A DNA stretch of 14,326 nt, from NCBI GenBank assembly GCA_025361465.1, contig JANYAG010000356.1, positions 1-14,326 on the forward strand, in the 5' to 3' direction. Below, piece after piece: positions 1-6,468 of the stretch (position 1 is its first letter; each line of letters begins with the position of its first letter). The position numbers and the translations under genes were made by a program. This DNA comes from Gemmatimonadota bacterium. GTDB lineage: Bacteria; Gemmatimonadota; Gemmatimonadetes; Gemmatimonadales; GWC2-71-9. The notes under the pieces were generated by a model. It saw only the letters and a list, made by a program, of their open reading frames with translations. It was not told the DNA's origin and ran no database searches.

Positions 1-217
1 AGGTGATCGCGCCGAACAGCGCGGCATCACTCTGCTTCAGCAGGTCAATGGTGCGTTGCGGAAACGCCTCGCCTTCGGTGCGCCAGAACTCCCAGCCGAT
101 GTCCCCGTGGGTGTAGTGGGCATCAAACTTGAGGGCATCAAGGCAAAGCTTCGCCGCCTCCATCACCTCGGCGCCCACGCCATCACCGGGCAGCCACGCA
201 ATCCTGTACTGGGCCAC
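1..217 (-). CDS. Isocitrate/isopropylmalate dehydrogenase family, N-terminal fragment
   Basis: This is a partial gene. The first 72 codons are in the window and the rest lies beyond the left edge. The N-terminus reads IAWLPGDGVGAEVMEAAK, the nucleotide-fold opening of the beta-decarboxylating dehydrogenases (LeuB, Icd, homoisocitrate and tartrate dehydrogenases). It continues with HGDIGWEFW and ends in DAALFGAIT, matching the family's ALFGA(I/V) strand. These enzymes oxidise a 2-hydroxy acid with NAD(P)+ and release CO2, in leucine synthesis or the TCA cycle. The GTG start at 217 is chosen because the purine-rich stretch GGGAGAGA lies just upstream and the family motif begins within a few residues. 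The FGAIT ending looks more like isocitrate-type members than classical LeuB (LLGAVGGPKW). The residues that decide substrate are outside the window, so no symbol is given. Confidence 0.85.
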   Translation of the reverse strand, partial: MAQYRIAWLPGDGVGAEVMEAAKLCLDALKFDAHYTHGDIGWEFWRTEGEAFPQRTIDLLKQSDAALFGAIT

Positions 218-517
218 AATTCTCTCCCGCGCTCGGGGCGCGTCTGGTCTGGGCGCAACGGTGCGGGACACGGCCACCGCGCCGTGGAATGCCAGCGACC
301 GTTCCTGTTAATGGGGGCGAAGCGATGCACGCCCACATGACGGTCTCTCAAACTGAACCTCTCCAGAGTGGGAATTCAATCGCGACGAAGGGACCACCCG
401 ACCGTCGGCCGGCAATGGGGACTAACTTCATGGGACATCCCAACAACGCACCGGCTAGGTTTCGCGTATCATAGTGTTCGCCACGACAGAATCAGGCTGC
501 TGTCAACGGGAGACGTC
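218..517. other. Divergent intergenic region
   Basis: About 300 bp separate the minus-strand dehydrogenase from the plus-strand PAS/phosphoacceptor gene. Short open frames here have no start signal or protein character I recognise. The part near 467-473 is the only AT-rich, promoter-like stretch. The minus-strand side has a good ribosome binding site but no clear promoter. I see no RNA gene or repeat. Confidence 0.6.
467..472 (+). promoter_or_regulatory. Candidate -10 element of the signalling cassette
   Basis: TATCAT matches the sigma-70 -10 consensus at five of six positions. It would place a transcript start about 40 nt upstream of the start at 518. No convincing -35 hexamer lies 16-18 bp upstream. 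The opposite strand reads TATGAT, offset by one base, so the element could serve either direction. This is inference from sequence similarity only. Confidence 0.3.
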
Positions 518-1150
518 ATGGACGACCTCGTCGCGACGAGGGAGGAACTCGTTGCCGAGTTGCTGCGCGCTCGGTTCGCCCTCGAGGCAGGCAATCTCGC
601 GGTCTGGGATGTGGACCTGTCCGCCGGCGAATGCCACTGGTCCGATGCGTTCGAGACCCTCCAGGGTCGCCGCCCCGGGACGCTCGGCCCCAGCCTGGAG
701 GCGTGGCTCGCGCACGTGCATCACGACGATCGGTCTGCCGTCCGGGATGCCGTTGCCACTGCTGTGAAGGTGGGCACCGACTTCTCCGTTTGCAGCCGCT
801 CCCTGGAAGACTCCCAGCCGGTGCGCTGGATCGAGAGCATGGGCCGCATTGTCCGCGACCGGCAGGGGACGCCGTTGCAGCTCCTCGGCGTGTCGGCGGA
901 TGTCACGGAGCGGTGCCGCCTCGAGGAGCAGGCCCGGCAGGACCACGCCATGGCCACCATCGGGCAGCAGGCGCGGGGGGTGGCGCACGATCTCAACAAC
1001 CTCCTGATGGTGATCCTCGGGGAATCGGAGATGGCGGAGAGCGACTTGCCCCCGGGAGCTCCCGGGCGGGAATCTCTCGAGGAGATTCAGCGAGCCGGCC
1101 GAAGAGCAACCGAGCTCACCAAGCAGCTGTCCGCGAAACCGGCATCGTAG
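518..1150 (+). CDS. PAS domain plus histidine phosphoacceptor (DHp) protein lacking the kinase ATPase domain
   Basis: The protein has 210 residues. Residues about 15-132 form a PAS-like sensor domain (WDVDLSAGECHWSD near the start; GVSADVTERCRLEEQ at the exit helix). Residues about 140-205 resemble the HisKA dimerisation/phosphoacceptor domain of hybrid-type kinases, with GVAHDLNNLL placing the phosphorylatable histidine at H157, then an AGRRATELTKQL helix. A normal kinase of this class continues after that helix into a HATPase_c domain with N, G1 and G2 boxes. Here the frame stops at once and only 80 nt precede the next gene. The start at 518 is preferred over upstream in-frame ATGs because GGGAGA lies 7-8 nt before it and the upstream residues are not PAS-like. 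It precedes two receiver genes on the same strand and is probably cotranscribed with them. It could be a phosphotransfer or adaptor protein, or a decayed or frameshifted kinase. Confidence 0.8.
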   Translation: MDDLVATREELVAELLRARFALEAGNLAVWDVDLSAGECHWSDAFETLQGRRPGTLGPSLEAWLAHVHHDDRSAVRDAVATAVKVGTDFSVCSRSLEDSQPVRWIESMGRIVRDRQGTPLQLLGVSADVTERCRLEEQARQDHAMATIGQQARGVAHDLNNLLMVILGESEMAESDLPPGAPGRESLEEIQRAGRRATELTKQLSAKPAS

Positions 1151-1230
1151 GAGCCCATCAGCGTTGGTCCAAGCGGGGCGCACACGCGCGACTGGTGCGA
1201 AAAATGTTCGAGTCACGGCGGCGATGAACC

Positions 1231-1653
1231 ATGGCACAGATCCTGGTGATCGATGACGATGAACAAATTCGCGGGGTCCTGCGCCGGATGCTCGAGCGCG
1301 CCGGCCATTCCGTCGTGGAAGCCGCCGATGGCGAGCTGGGGACTCAAGCTCACCGGGCGCACCCTGCGGACCTGATCATCACCGACATCTTCATGCCGCA
1401 ACGCGACGGACTCGAGACGATCGTCGCGCTGCGCCGCGAATTCGTGGGGGTGAAGTTGATCGCGATTTCCGGGGGCGATCGCACTGGCGCGCTGGACCTG
1501 CGCCAGGAGGCCCTCTTGTTCGGTGCGGCGCGTACCCTGCAGAAGCCGTTCACGGCCACCGAACTGCTGGCGGTGGTCGGCGAGGTGCTGGCCCAGCCGC
1601 CTGCGCCAGCGCAGGGCCCAACGACCGGTGGCACGCCGCCGAAGGTCGAATAG
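1231..1653 (+). CDS. Single-domain response regulator (CheY-like receiver)
   Basis: The protein has 140 residues, almost all in one receiver domain. The acidic pocket is ILVIDDDEQ (D8-D10). The phosphoacceptor is D52 in LIITDIFMP, the switch Ser/Thr is S80 in AISGG, and the conserved lysine is K105 in LQKPF. About 20 Pro/Gly-rich residues follow with no output domain. It therefore probably acts by protein contact or as a phosphate shuttle or sink rather than on DNA. It lies 80 nt after the PAS/phosphoacceptor gene and only 6 nt before the receiver/HD-GYP gene, so translational coupling to the latter is likely. No strong Shine-Dalgarno is seen before the ATG at 1231. Confidence 0.9.
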   Translation: MAQILVIDDDEQIRGVLRRMLERAGHSVVEAADGELGTQAHRAHPADLIITDIFMPQRDGLETIVALRREFVGVKLIAISGGDRTGALDLRQEALLFGAARTLQKPFTATELLAVVGEVLAQPPAPAQGPTTGGTPPKVE

Positions 1654-1659
1654 GCGATC

Positions 1660-2781
1660 ATGACCCTCGATCGCGCCAAGCGCGTCCTGGTCGTGGATGA
1701 CCACGCCGATGTCGCCCGAACGCTCCGTCGGGCCCTGAGCGGCATGGGGCATGACGTTGAAGTGGCCCGGGATGGCGTCGAGGCACTCGCCAAGCTGCGA
1801 CTGCAATTCGATCTCATCCTGCTGGACGCGGAAATGCCGGGCATGGACGGCTTCGAGGTCGCACGCCACATCCGGCAGGATCCCGAGTTCGCCGACCTGC
1901 CCATCCTCATGGTCACGGGGCAGAGCACCAAGAGTGCGCGACTCCGGGCGGTCGAGGCCGGGGTCAACGACTTCATCGCGAAGCCGTGCGACCTGATCGA
2001 ATTGCGCGTGCGATCCGCATCGCTGCTGAAGAGCAAGGACGCCGCGGACGCGTTGAAACGGCGCCACGCGGACCTCGAACACGCCGTCGCGAGCCGCACG
2101 GCTGATCTGCGGCGCGCACTCGACGAGATGGTCGAGGCGCAGCGAAACACCCAGGCGGCCCATGTCGACACCATCCGCCGGTTGGTCCTGGCGGCGGAGT
2201 ACAAGGATCACGCGGTGGGGGCTCATATCGAGCGCATCGGTACCTACTGTGCCCTGCTCGGCCAGGGGCTCGAACTGGCACCGCACCAGGTGGAGCTCCT
2301 CCGCTACGCCGGGCCGATGCACGACGTCGGCAAGATCGGCATCCCCGATGGCATCCTCTTGAAGCCTGGACGACTTGACGAAACGGAATGGGCCGTCATG
2401 AAGCAGCACACCACGATGGGCGCCCGCATGCTGCACGGCTCGATTTCCGAGTTGTTGCAGATGGGGGAGATCGTGGCCCTTTCTCACCACGAGCGATACG
2501 ACGGCAGCGGGTACCCGAACGGGACGGCGGGTGAGGCCATTCCCTTGTTCGGGCGGATATGCGCCATCGCCGACGTGTTCGACGCCCTCACCACGGATCG
2601 ACCGTACCGGGCCGCGCTCCCGAACGACAAAGCGTACGAGATGATGGCGTCCGAACGTGGACGTCACTTTGATCCCGCACTTCTCGACATCTTCCTTTCA
2701 CAACGAGCAGCGGTCGAGGCGACGCAACGGGAGTTGCAGGAACGACCGCCCGCTATTCCCGACGCGCTCTCGGCTTGGTGA
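1660..2781 (+). CDS. Receiver/HD-GYP response regulator, probable c-di-GMP phosphodiesterase (RpfG type)
   Basis: The protein has 373 residues. The N-terminal receiver (about 8-125) has acidic residues D13/D14, phosphoacceptor D56 in LILLDAEMPGMDG and lysine K109 in IAKP. A helical linker rich in Arg, Glu and Ala (about 125-168) looks like a coiled coil. The HD-GYP domain (about 170-350) contains HIER (H189-R192), the HD pair H221-D222 in HDVGKIGIPD, and HHERYDGSGYP at 276-286 with the GYP signature intact. All expected metal-ligand motifs are visible, so it should be catalytically competent. The family hydrolyses c-di-GMP to pGpG and/or GMP in the cytoplasm and commonly controls motility, biofilm and virulence factors. 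Phosphorylation of D56 probably sets activity. Its last 29 bp overlap the end of rsmE on the opposite strand. Confidence 0.93.
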   Translation: MTLDRAKRVLVVDDHADVARTLRRALSGMGHDVEVARDGVEALAKLRLQFDLILLDAEMPGMDGFEVARHIRQDPEFADLPILMVTGQSTKSARLRAVEAGVNDFIAKPCDLIELRVRSASLLKSKDAADALKRRHADLEHAVASRTADLRRALDEMVEAQRNTQAAHVDTIRRLVLAAEYKDHAVGAHIERIGTYCALLGQGLELAPHQVELLRYAGPMHDVGKIGIPDGILLKPGRLDETEWAVMKQHTTMGARMLHGSISELLQMGEIVALSHHERYDGSGYPNGTAGEAIPLFGRICAIADVFDALTTDRPYRAALPNDKAYEMMASERGRHFDPALLDIFLSQRAAVEATQRELQERPPAIPDALSAW

Positions 2782-3466
2782 AGCCCGCGGCGGCCACCGC
2801 CGCCGTATCGAATCGCAGCACATGAGGGCCCAACTGCACGGGACTAGCACCCAGACGGTTGGTGGTCATCGCGGCCTCGGCATCGGTGAAGCCACCCTCC
2901 GGCCCGATCAGCCAACCCAGCGGACGTTCCGCCGCGATCGACCAGGCCGACACCCCGTTCGGATCCGCGCGCAGCCACTGCACCCCCTGCACCCGGTCGG
3001 CGAGCAGGTCGATCGATGTCAGCGCGTCGACCACGGTCGCCCAGGGATTGCCGCTCTGCTTGCATGCTTCCCGTGCACGCCGCTGCGCTCGCTCGACTGC
3101 CGAGGCGCGCATCCGGGTTTCGACCTGAACCGAACGATCGGTGAGCAGCGGAACCAGCCGGGTCACACCGAGTTCGGTGCACTTCTCGGCGAGTGCCAGG
3201 AAGCGGTCGCGATCACCCGCGCCCACCGCAAGGACCAGTGCCAAGACCTCAGGATGAGATGCCACCTCGCTGAGGGCGACCTGCCATCCCTTCCCAGTTC
3301 GTTCAAGCACGCCGCGCGCAGTGACCCCTGCCCCGTCAAACACCTTTGCACCCTGGCCGGCCTCGGCCCGGCGCACGCGGAGGTGATGCGCCTCTTCGTC
3401 GTCCAGTGCGACGGTGGCACCTGCCACGAGCGCGCCTGGGTCGGCGAGCAACCGATGGTCGCTCAT
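2753..3466 (-). CDS. rsmE: 16S rRNA (uracil(1498)-N3)-methyltransferase RsmE
   Basis: The protein has 237 residues, the usual length for RsmE. It methylates N3 of U1498 in 16S rRNA of the 30S subunit using S-adenosylmethionine. The N-terminal PUA-like part carries EEAHHLRVRRAEAG (HLxxVLR-like). The C-terminal SPOUT knot has LIGPEGGFTDAE (188-192 = GPEGG) and LGPHVLRFDTA (212-222), matching the family's LGxRILRxETA. EACKQSGN (134-140) matches the EAxxQSxR helix. The ATG at 3466 forms an ATGA overlap with the prmA stop, which fixes the start. An in-frame start eight codons upstream is less likely. This is the last gene of the operon, and its 3' end overlaps the convergent HD-GYP gene by 29 bp with no terminator between. 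Confidence 0.95.
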   Translation of the reverse strand: MSDHRLLADPGALVAGATVALDDEEAHHLRVRRAEAGQGAKVFDGAGVTARGVLERTGKGWQVALSEVASHPEVLALVLAVGAGDRDRFLALAEKCTELGVTRLVPLLTDRSVQVETRMRASAVERAQRRAREACKQSGNPWATVVDALTSIDLLADRVQGVQWLRADPNGVSAWSIAAERPLGWLIGPEGGFTDAEAAMTTNRLGASPVQLGPHVLRFDTAAVAAAGFTKPRARRE

Positions 3467-4299
3467 GCGCGGTGGGCTGCCACCGCCCACCAGCCACCAT
3501 CATGCACGTCATCGAACGGCGCGAAGCCGCTGGCCAGCAGTGTCGGCCGGAAGATCGCCTCCTCGGCTTCTTCCATGCCGGAGAAGATGGCGACACCCCC
3601 GGGCACCAGCGCGGCGTGAATCGTCGGCAGCAGGATGGTATTGACGGTGCGGAGGATGTTCGAGCAGAGCAGTTCGGCGGGGGCCACAATCGCCGGGAGA
3701 ACCGCTGCATCTCCCATCAGGAAGGTGACGCGCTCGCCGACCCCATTGCGGACGGCGTTCGCTTCGGCAATCGGCAGCGCGTCTTCGTCAATTTCGATCC
3801 CGACAGCGGATTTCGCGCCGAGGAGCGCTGCCCCGATCGCGAGGATCCCGGAGCCACTGCCGAGGTCAAGGACCCGGTCGCCCGGCCGGACATGCCGTTC
3901 CAGCAAGGCGAGCGCGGCCCGCGTGGAGCCGTGTTCGCCGTTGCCGAACGCCGATTCCGGATCGATGGTCAACACCACGTCGCCGGGATCGGCCACCACG
4001 GGGCGCCAGCTGGGGGTGACGATCACTCGCCCGAATCGTCTGGTGGTGATTCCGTCGCGCCAATGCACCGACCAATCGACCGGGTCGAGCCGGCTGATGG
4101 CGCCTTCGATGTCGTGGAACGTCTCGGCCGCTTCGGCGAGGAGGGCACCGGCTTCCGCTTCGGACTCGGCCACCGTGTGGATCCGTCCATCAGCGGCCTC
4201 CTCCACGCCCTGTCCCGTGAGGCCCACGAGGAAGGCGGCGACGGCATCCCGCTCGGCAGGACGGCAGCGGATCGCGACGCGCCACCAGGGATCGATCAC
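3463..4299 (-). CDS. prmA: Ribosomal protein L11 methyltransferase PrmA
   Basis: The protein has 278 residues. PrmA trimethylates ribosomal protein L11 using S-adenosylmethionine. The class I methyltransferase core carries motif I LDLGSGSGILAIGAALLGA (from about 144), the acidic end of beta-2 IEIDEDAL (168-175), and LLCSNILRTVNTILLP (about 210-225), corresponding to the family's VANIL catalytic loop. The preceding DPESAFGNGEHGSTR (113-127) is the PrmA hallmark PGxAFGTGxHxTT, slightly diverged. The GTG start overlaps the dnaJ stop as GTGA, and the stop overlaps the rsmE start as ATGA. PrmA beside DnaJ and RsmE is the conserved order of the Firmicutes dnaK operon (yqeT-yqeU), which supports the call. 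Confidence 0.93.
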   Translation of the reverse strand: MIDPWWRVAIRCRPAERDAVAAFLVGLTGQGVEEAADGRIHTVAESEAEAGALLAEAAETFHDIEGAISRLDPVDWSVHWRDGITTRRFGRVIVTPSWRPVVADPGDVVLTIDPESAFGNGEHGSTRAALALLERHVRPGDRVLDLGSGSGILAIGAALLGAKSAVGIEIDEDALPIAEANAVRNGVGERVTFLMGDAAVLPAIVAPAELLCSNILRTVNTILLPTIHAALVPGGVAIFSGMEEAEEAIFRPTLLASGFAPFDDVHDGGWWAVAAHRA

Positions 4300-5429
4300 G
4301 CGCCCAGCGCTTCCTTGAGCTTGGCCCAGAAGGTGCCCTTTTTCTTGGGGCCCTCCCCTTCGTGCTTGGCCAACTCGACGAAGAGGGCGCGCTGTTCGTC
4401 GGTGATGTCTTCAGGCGTCCACACGAAGACCCGCACATTGAGATCCCCCGACCCGCTCGCGCCGAGTCGTGGCAGTCCCTTCCCCTTCAAGCGAAGCACG
4501 GTCCCTGGCTGCACGCCGGCCGGAATGGGCAGCCGTTCATCGCCATACGGAGTCGGGATGCTCGCCACCATGCCCAGCGCGGCCTGCGAGAATGACAGCG
4601 GGAGATCGACGATGAGATTGTCCCCATCGCGCTCGAAGCGGTCGTCGTCTTTCACCTCGATCATGACGACCAGGTCACCGTTCGGGCCGCCCCGCGGTCC
4701 CGTGGTCCCCTTGCCACGCAGGGTGATGTAGTTCTGCGACGACACGCCCGGCGGGATGTCCACCGTCTCGGTGCGCTCGCCCTTGACCCGGCCTTCCCCG
4801 CGACAGACCTCGCACGGCGTGGCAATCACCGAACCCTCGCCGTGGCAGGTGGGACAGGGGCCCACCTGCACGAACTGCCCGAACATCGAGCGAGCCGCCC
4901 GCCGCACTTCACCGGTGCCGCCACAAGTGGTGCAGGTGGCTGGGCGCGTTCCCTTGGCGGCGCCAGTGCCAGCGCACTCCGCGCATGGCGTCAGCGTCTT
5001 GAGCCGGATGCTCCGTCGCGCCCCGAGCGCCACCTCCTGCAGCGAGAGCTTGACGGTGACCTTGAGATCCTGGCCGCGATTGGCTTCGATCGGCCCTCGG
5101 CCACCGCCGAAAATGTTCTCGAACCCGCCAAAGGCGCCGAAGTCGCGCATGAAGATGTTGAGTGCTTCGCTCAGGTCGATATGCTGGAAGCCAGCGCCTC
5201 CATACCCGCTCTGACTGCCCGGCACCGCACCGGTTCGGTCGTAATACGCGCGCTTGTCCGGATCACTCAGGACCTGGTAGGCCTCCGAGATCTCCTTGAA
5301 CATCTCCTCGGCATCGTGCGCCGGGTTGCGATCCGGATGGTACTGCATGGCGAGCCTGCGATAGGCCTTCTTGATCTCGTCATCACTCGCCCCGCGCTCC
5401 ACCTGGAGCAATTGGTAGAGATCGCTCAC
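4296..5429 (-). CDS. dnaJ: Chaperone protein DnaJ (Hsp40)
   Basis: The protein has 377 residues, typical of full-length type I DnaJ. The J domain occupies about 1-68 with the essential HPD at 31-33. A Gly/Phe-rich linker follows (about 70-118). Four zinc-binding CxxCxGxG repeats begin at C149 (CAEC), C166 (CTTC), C192 (CPTC) and C206 (CEVC). Two substrate-binding beta domains fill the C-terminus. DnaJ delivers unfolded clients to DnaK and stimulates its ATPase through HPD. The GTG start at 5429 forms a GTGA overlap with the hrcA stop, and the stop overlaps the prmA start in the same way. Its usual partners grpE and dnaK are not between it and hrcA, so they must lie elsewhere in the genome. 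Confidence 0.97.
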   Translation of the reverse strand: MSDLYQLLQVERGASDDEIKKAYRRLAMQYHPDRNPAHDAEEMFKEISEAYQVLSDPDKRAYYDRTGAVPGSQSGYGGAGFQHIDLSEALNIFMRDFGAFGGFENIFGGGRGPIEANRGQDLKVTVKLSLQEVALGARRSIRLKTLTPCAECAGTGAAKGTRPATCTTCGGTGEVRRAARSMFGQFVQVGPCPTCHGEGSVIATPCEVCRGEGRVKGERTETVDIPPGVSSQNYITLRGKGTTGPRGGPNGDLVVMIEVKDDDRFERDGDNLIVDLPLSFSQAALGMVASIPTPYGDERLPIPAGVQPGTVLRLKGKGLPRLGASGSGDLNVRVFVWTPEDITDEQRALFVELAKHEGEGPKKKGTFWAKLKEALGA

Positions 5430-6457
5430 TGCAGCAGTCCTTCAACCAGCCGGCCGGTATGTTCCACGAGGCCGATGATCTTGTCATAGGGCATTCGGGT
5501 GGGTCCCAGGACGCCGATGAGGCCAGTGGCCCCACCGCGGTGATAGGTGGACGTGACCAGGGTGAAACCGGCGAGCCCGGCCTCGCCGTGTTCGCCGCCG
5601 ATGGTGACCGTCAGTCCCTCGCGCCGTCGCTGCGCAAGTGCTTCCCGGAGCACGTCGCGTCGATCGGTCAGGGTGACCAGTGTTCGCATCTGTTCGCTGG
5701 TCGCGAACTCGGGCTGGTCGATCAACACCGAGGTGCTGCCGAGCAGCATCGGCTCGCGCGTCTCACCGGCGAAGAGCCCTTCCCCTTCGGCGAGGATGAT
5801 GTCGAGCAGGGGACTCGCGTCGGGCGTGGTGCTCACGTCGCGCAGTCGCTCGCCAAGGGACGCCCGGATTTCCCGCAGGGTCAGCCCACCGAGGCGCTCG
5901 TTCAGGATGCGCTGGGCCTCATCGACCTGTTCCCGCGAGAGCGCGATCGAGATCCGGACGTAGATGGTGCGGATCGCCCCGCTGACGAGGTTGAAGACCA
6001 TCAACAGGCGATCGGACGAGGCCGGCACCAAGTCGAACCGCTCGAGGGTGATTTCCTCGAAATCGGGCGAGACGGCGACACCAAGTTCCTGCGTCAGGAT
6101 CCCCAGCACCTGGGCTGCTCGCTCGAGCAGGGTTTCGGTGGCCGTCGCCCCCGCAAGTTCCGCCTCGAGTTGTTCGCGGGCCTGCGAATCCGGCGGGGTG
6201 CGCAGCACCATCGAGTCCACGTAGACCCGGTAGGCCTGATCGGTGGGAATACGCCCAGCCGATGTATGCGGGTGATACAGGAACCCCTTCGCCTCGAGTT
6301 CGCTCATCACATTGCGAATCGAGGCCGGTGACATGCCGAGCCCCGACCGGCGTGCCACCGTCTGGCTCCCGGCCGGCTCCGCCGTAGCGATGTACGTCTC
6401 GATGACCGCCTCGAGCACGCGCCGCTCTCGCTCGGTCAGTGATGCCAAGTCATTCAT
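5426..6457 (-). CDS. hrcA: Heat-inducible transcription repressor HrcA
   Basis: The protein has 343 residues, the family's usual length. HrcA represses class I heat-shock genes by binding the CIRCE operator and needs GroEL to fold into its active form. The N-terminal winged helix (about 1-85) contains ERRVLEAVIETYIATAEPAG and the family signature HTSAGRIPTD (64-73). The middle is the GAF-like domain, and GVLGPTRMPY near the C-terminus matches the conserved GPxRMxY. The ATG at 6457 is chosen because MNDLASLTERERRVLEAV is the normal HrcA N-terminus. A longer in-frame start at 6559 would add 34 residues that lie inside the hemW coding region. It begins 11 nt after the hemW stop and overlaps dnaJ by 4 nt. 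I found no CIRCE (TTAGCACTC-N9-GAGTGCTAA) anywhere in the window. Confidence 0.95.
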   Translation of the reverse strand: MNDLASLTERERRVLEAVIETYIATAEPAGSQTVARRSGLGMSPASIRNVMSELEAKGFLYHPHTSAGRIPTDQAYRVYVDSMVLRTPPDSQAREQLEAELAGATATETLLERAAQVLGILTQELGVAVSPDFEEITLERFDLVPASSDRLLMVFNLVSGAIRTIYVRISIALSREQVDEAQRILNERLGGLTLREIRASLGERLRDVSTTPDASPLLDIILAEGEGLFAGETREPMLLGSTSVLIDQPEFATSEQMRTLVTLTDRRDVLREALAQRRREGLTVTIGGEHGEAGLAGFTLVTSTYHRGGATGLIGVLGPTRMPYDKIIGLVEHTGRLVEGLLQ

Positions 6458-6468
6458 GGGGCGGAAAC

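Noticed and set aside
501..506. Perfect TTGACA on the minus strand as a -35 for the dehydrogenase gene
   Set aside because: The nearest -10-like hexamer (TATGAT at 473-468) is 27 bp away, much too far for sigma-70, so the pair is not assigned.
1151..1230. Remnant of a HATPase_c domain after the PAS/phosphoacceptor gene
   Set aside because: The 80 nt were read in all three forward frames. No N-, G1- or G2-box-like sequence appears, and the stretch is too short for the domain.
1213..2667. 484-codon open frame on the minus strand opposite the two response regulators
   Set aside because: High GC leaves the antisense frame open. The translation is low-complexity and Arg/His-rich with no family motif, while the plus strand encodes clear receiver and HD-GYP domains.
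3346..4731. 461-codon open frame on the plus strand opposite rsmE, prmA and dnaJ
   Set aside because: It is antisense to three confidently identified genes. The composition is Arg/Gly/Pro/His-rich and no domain is seen.
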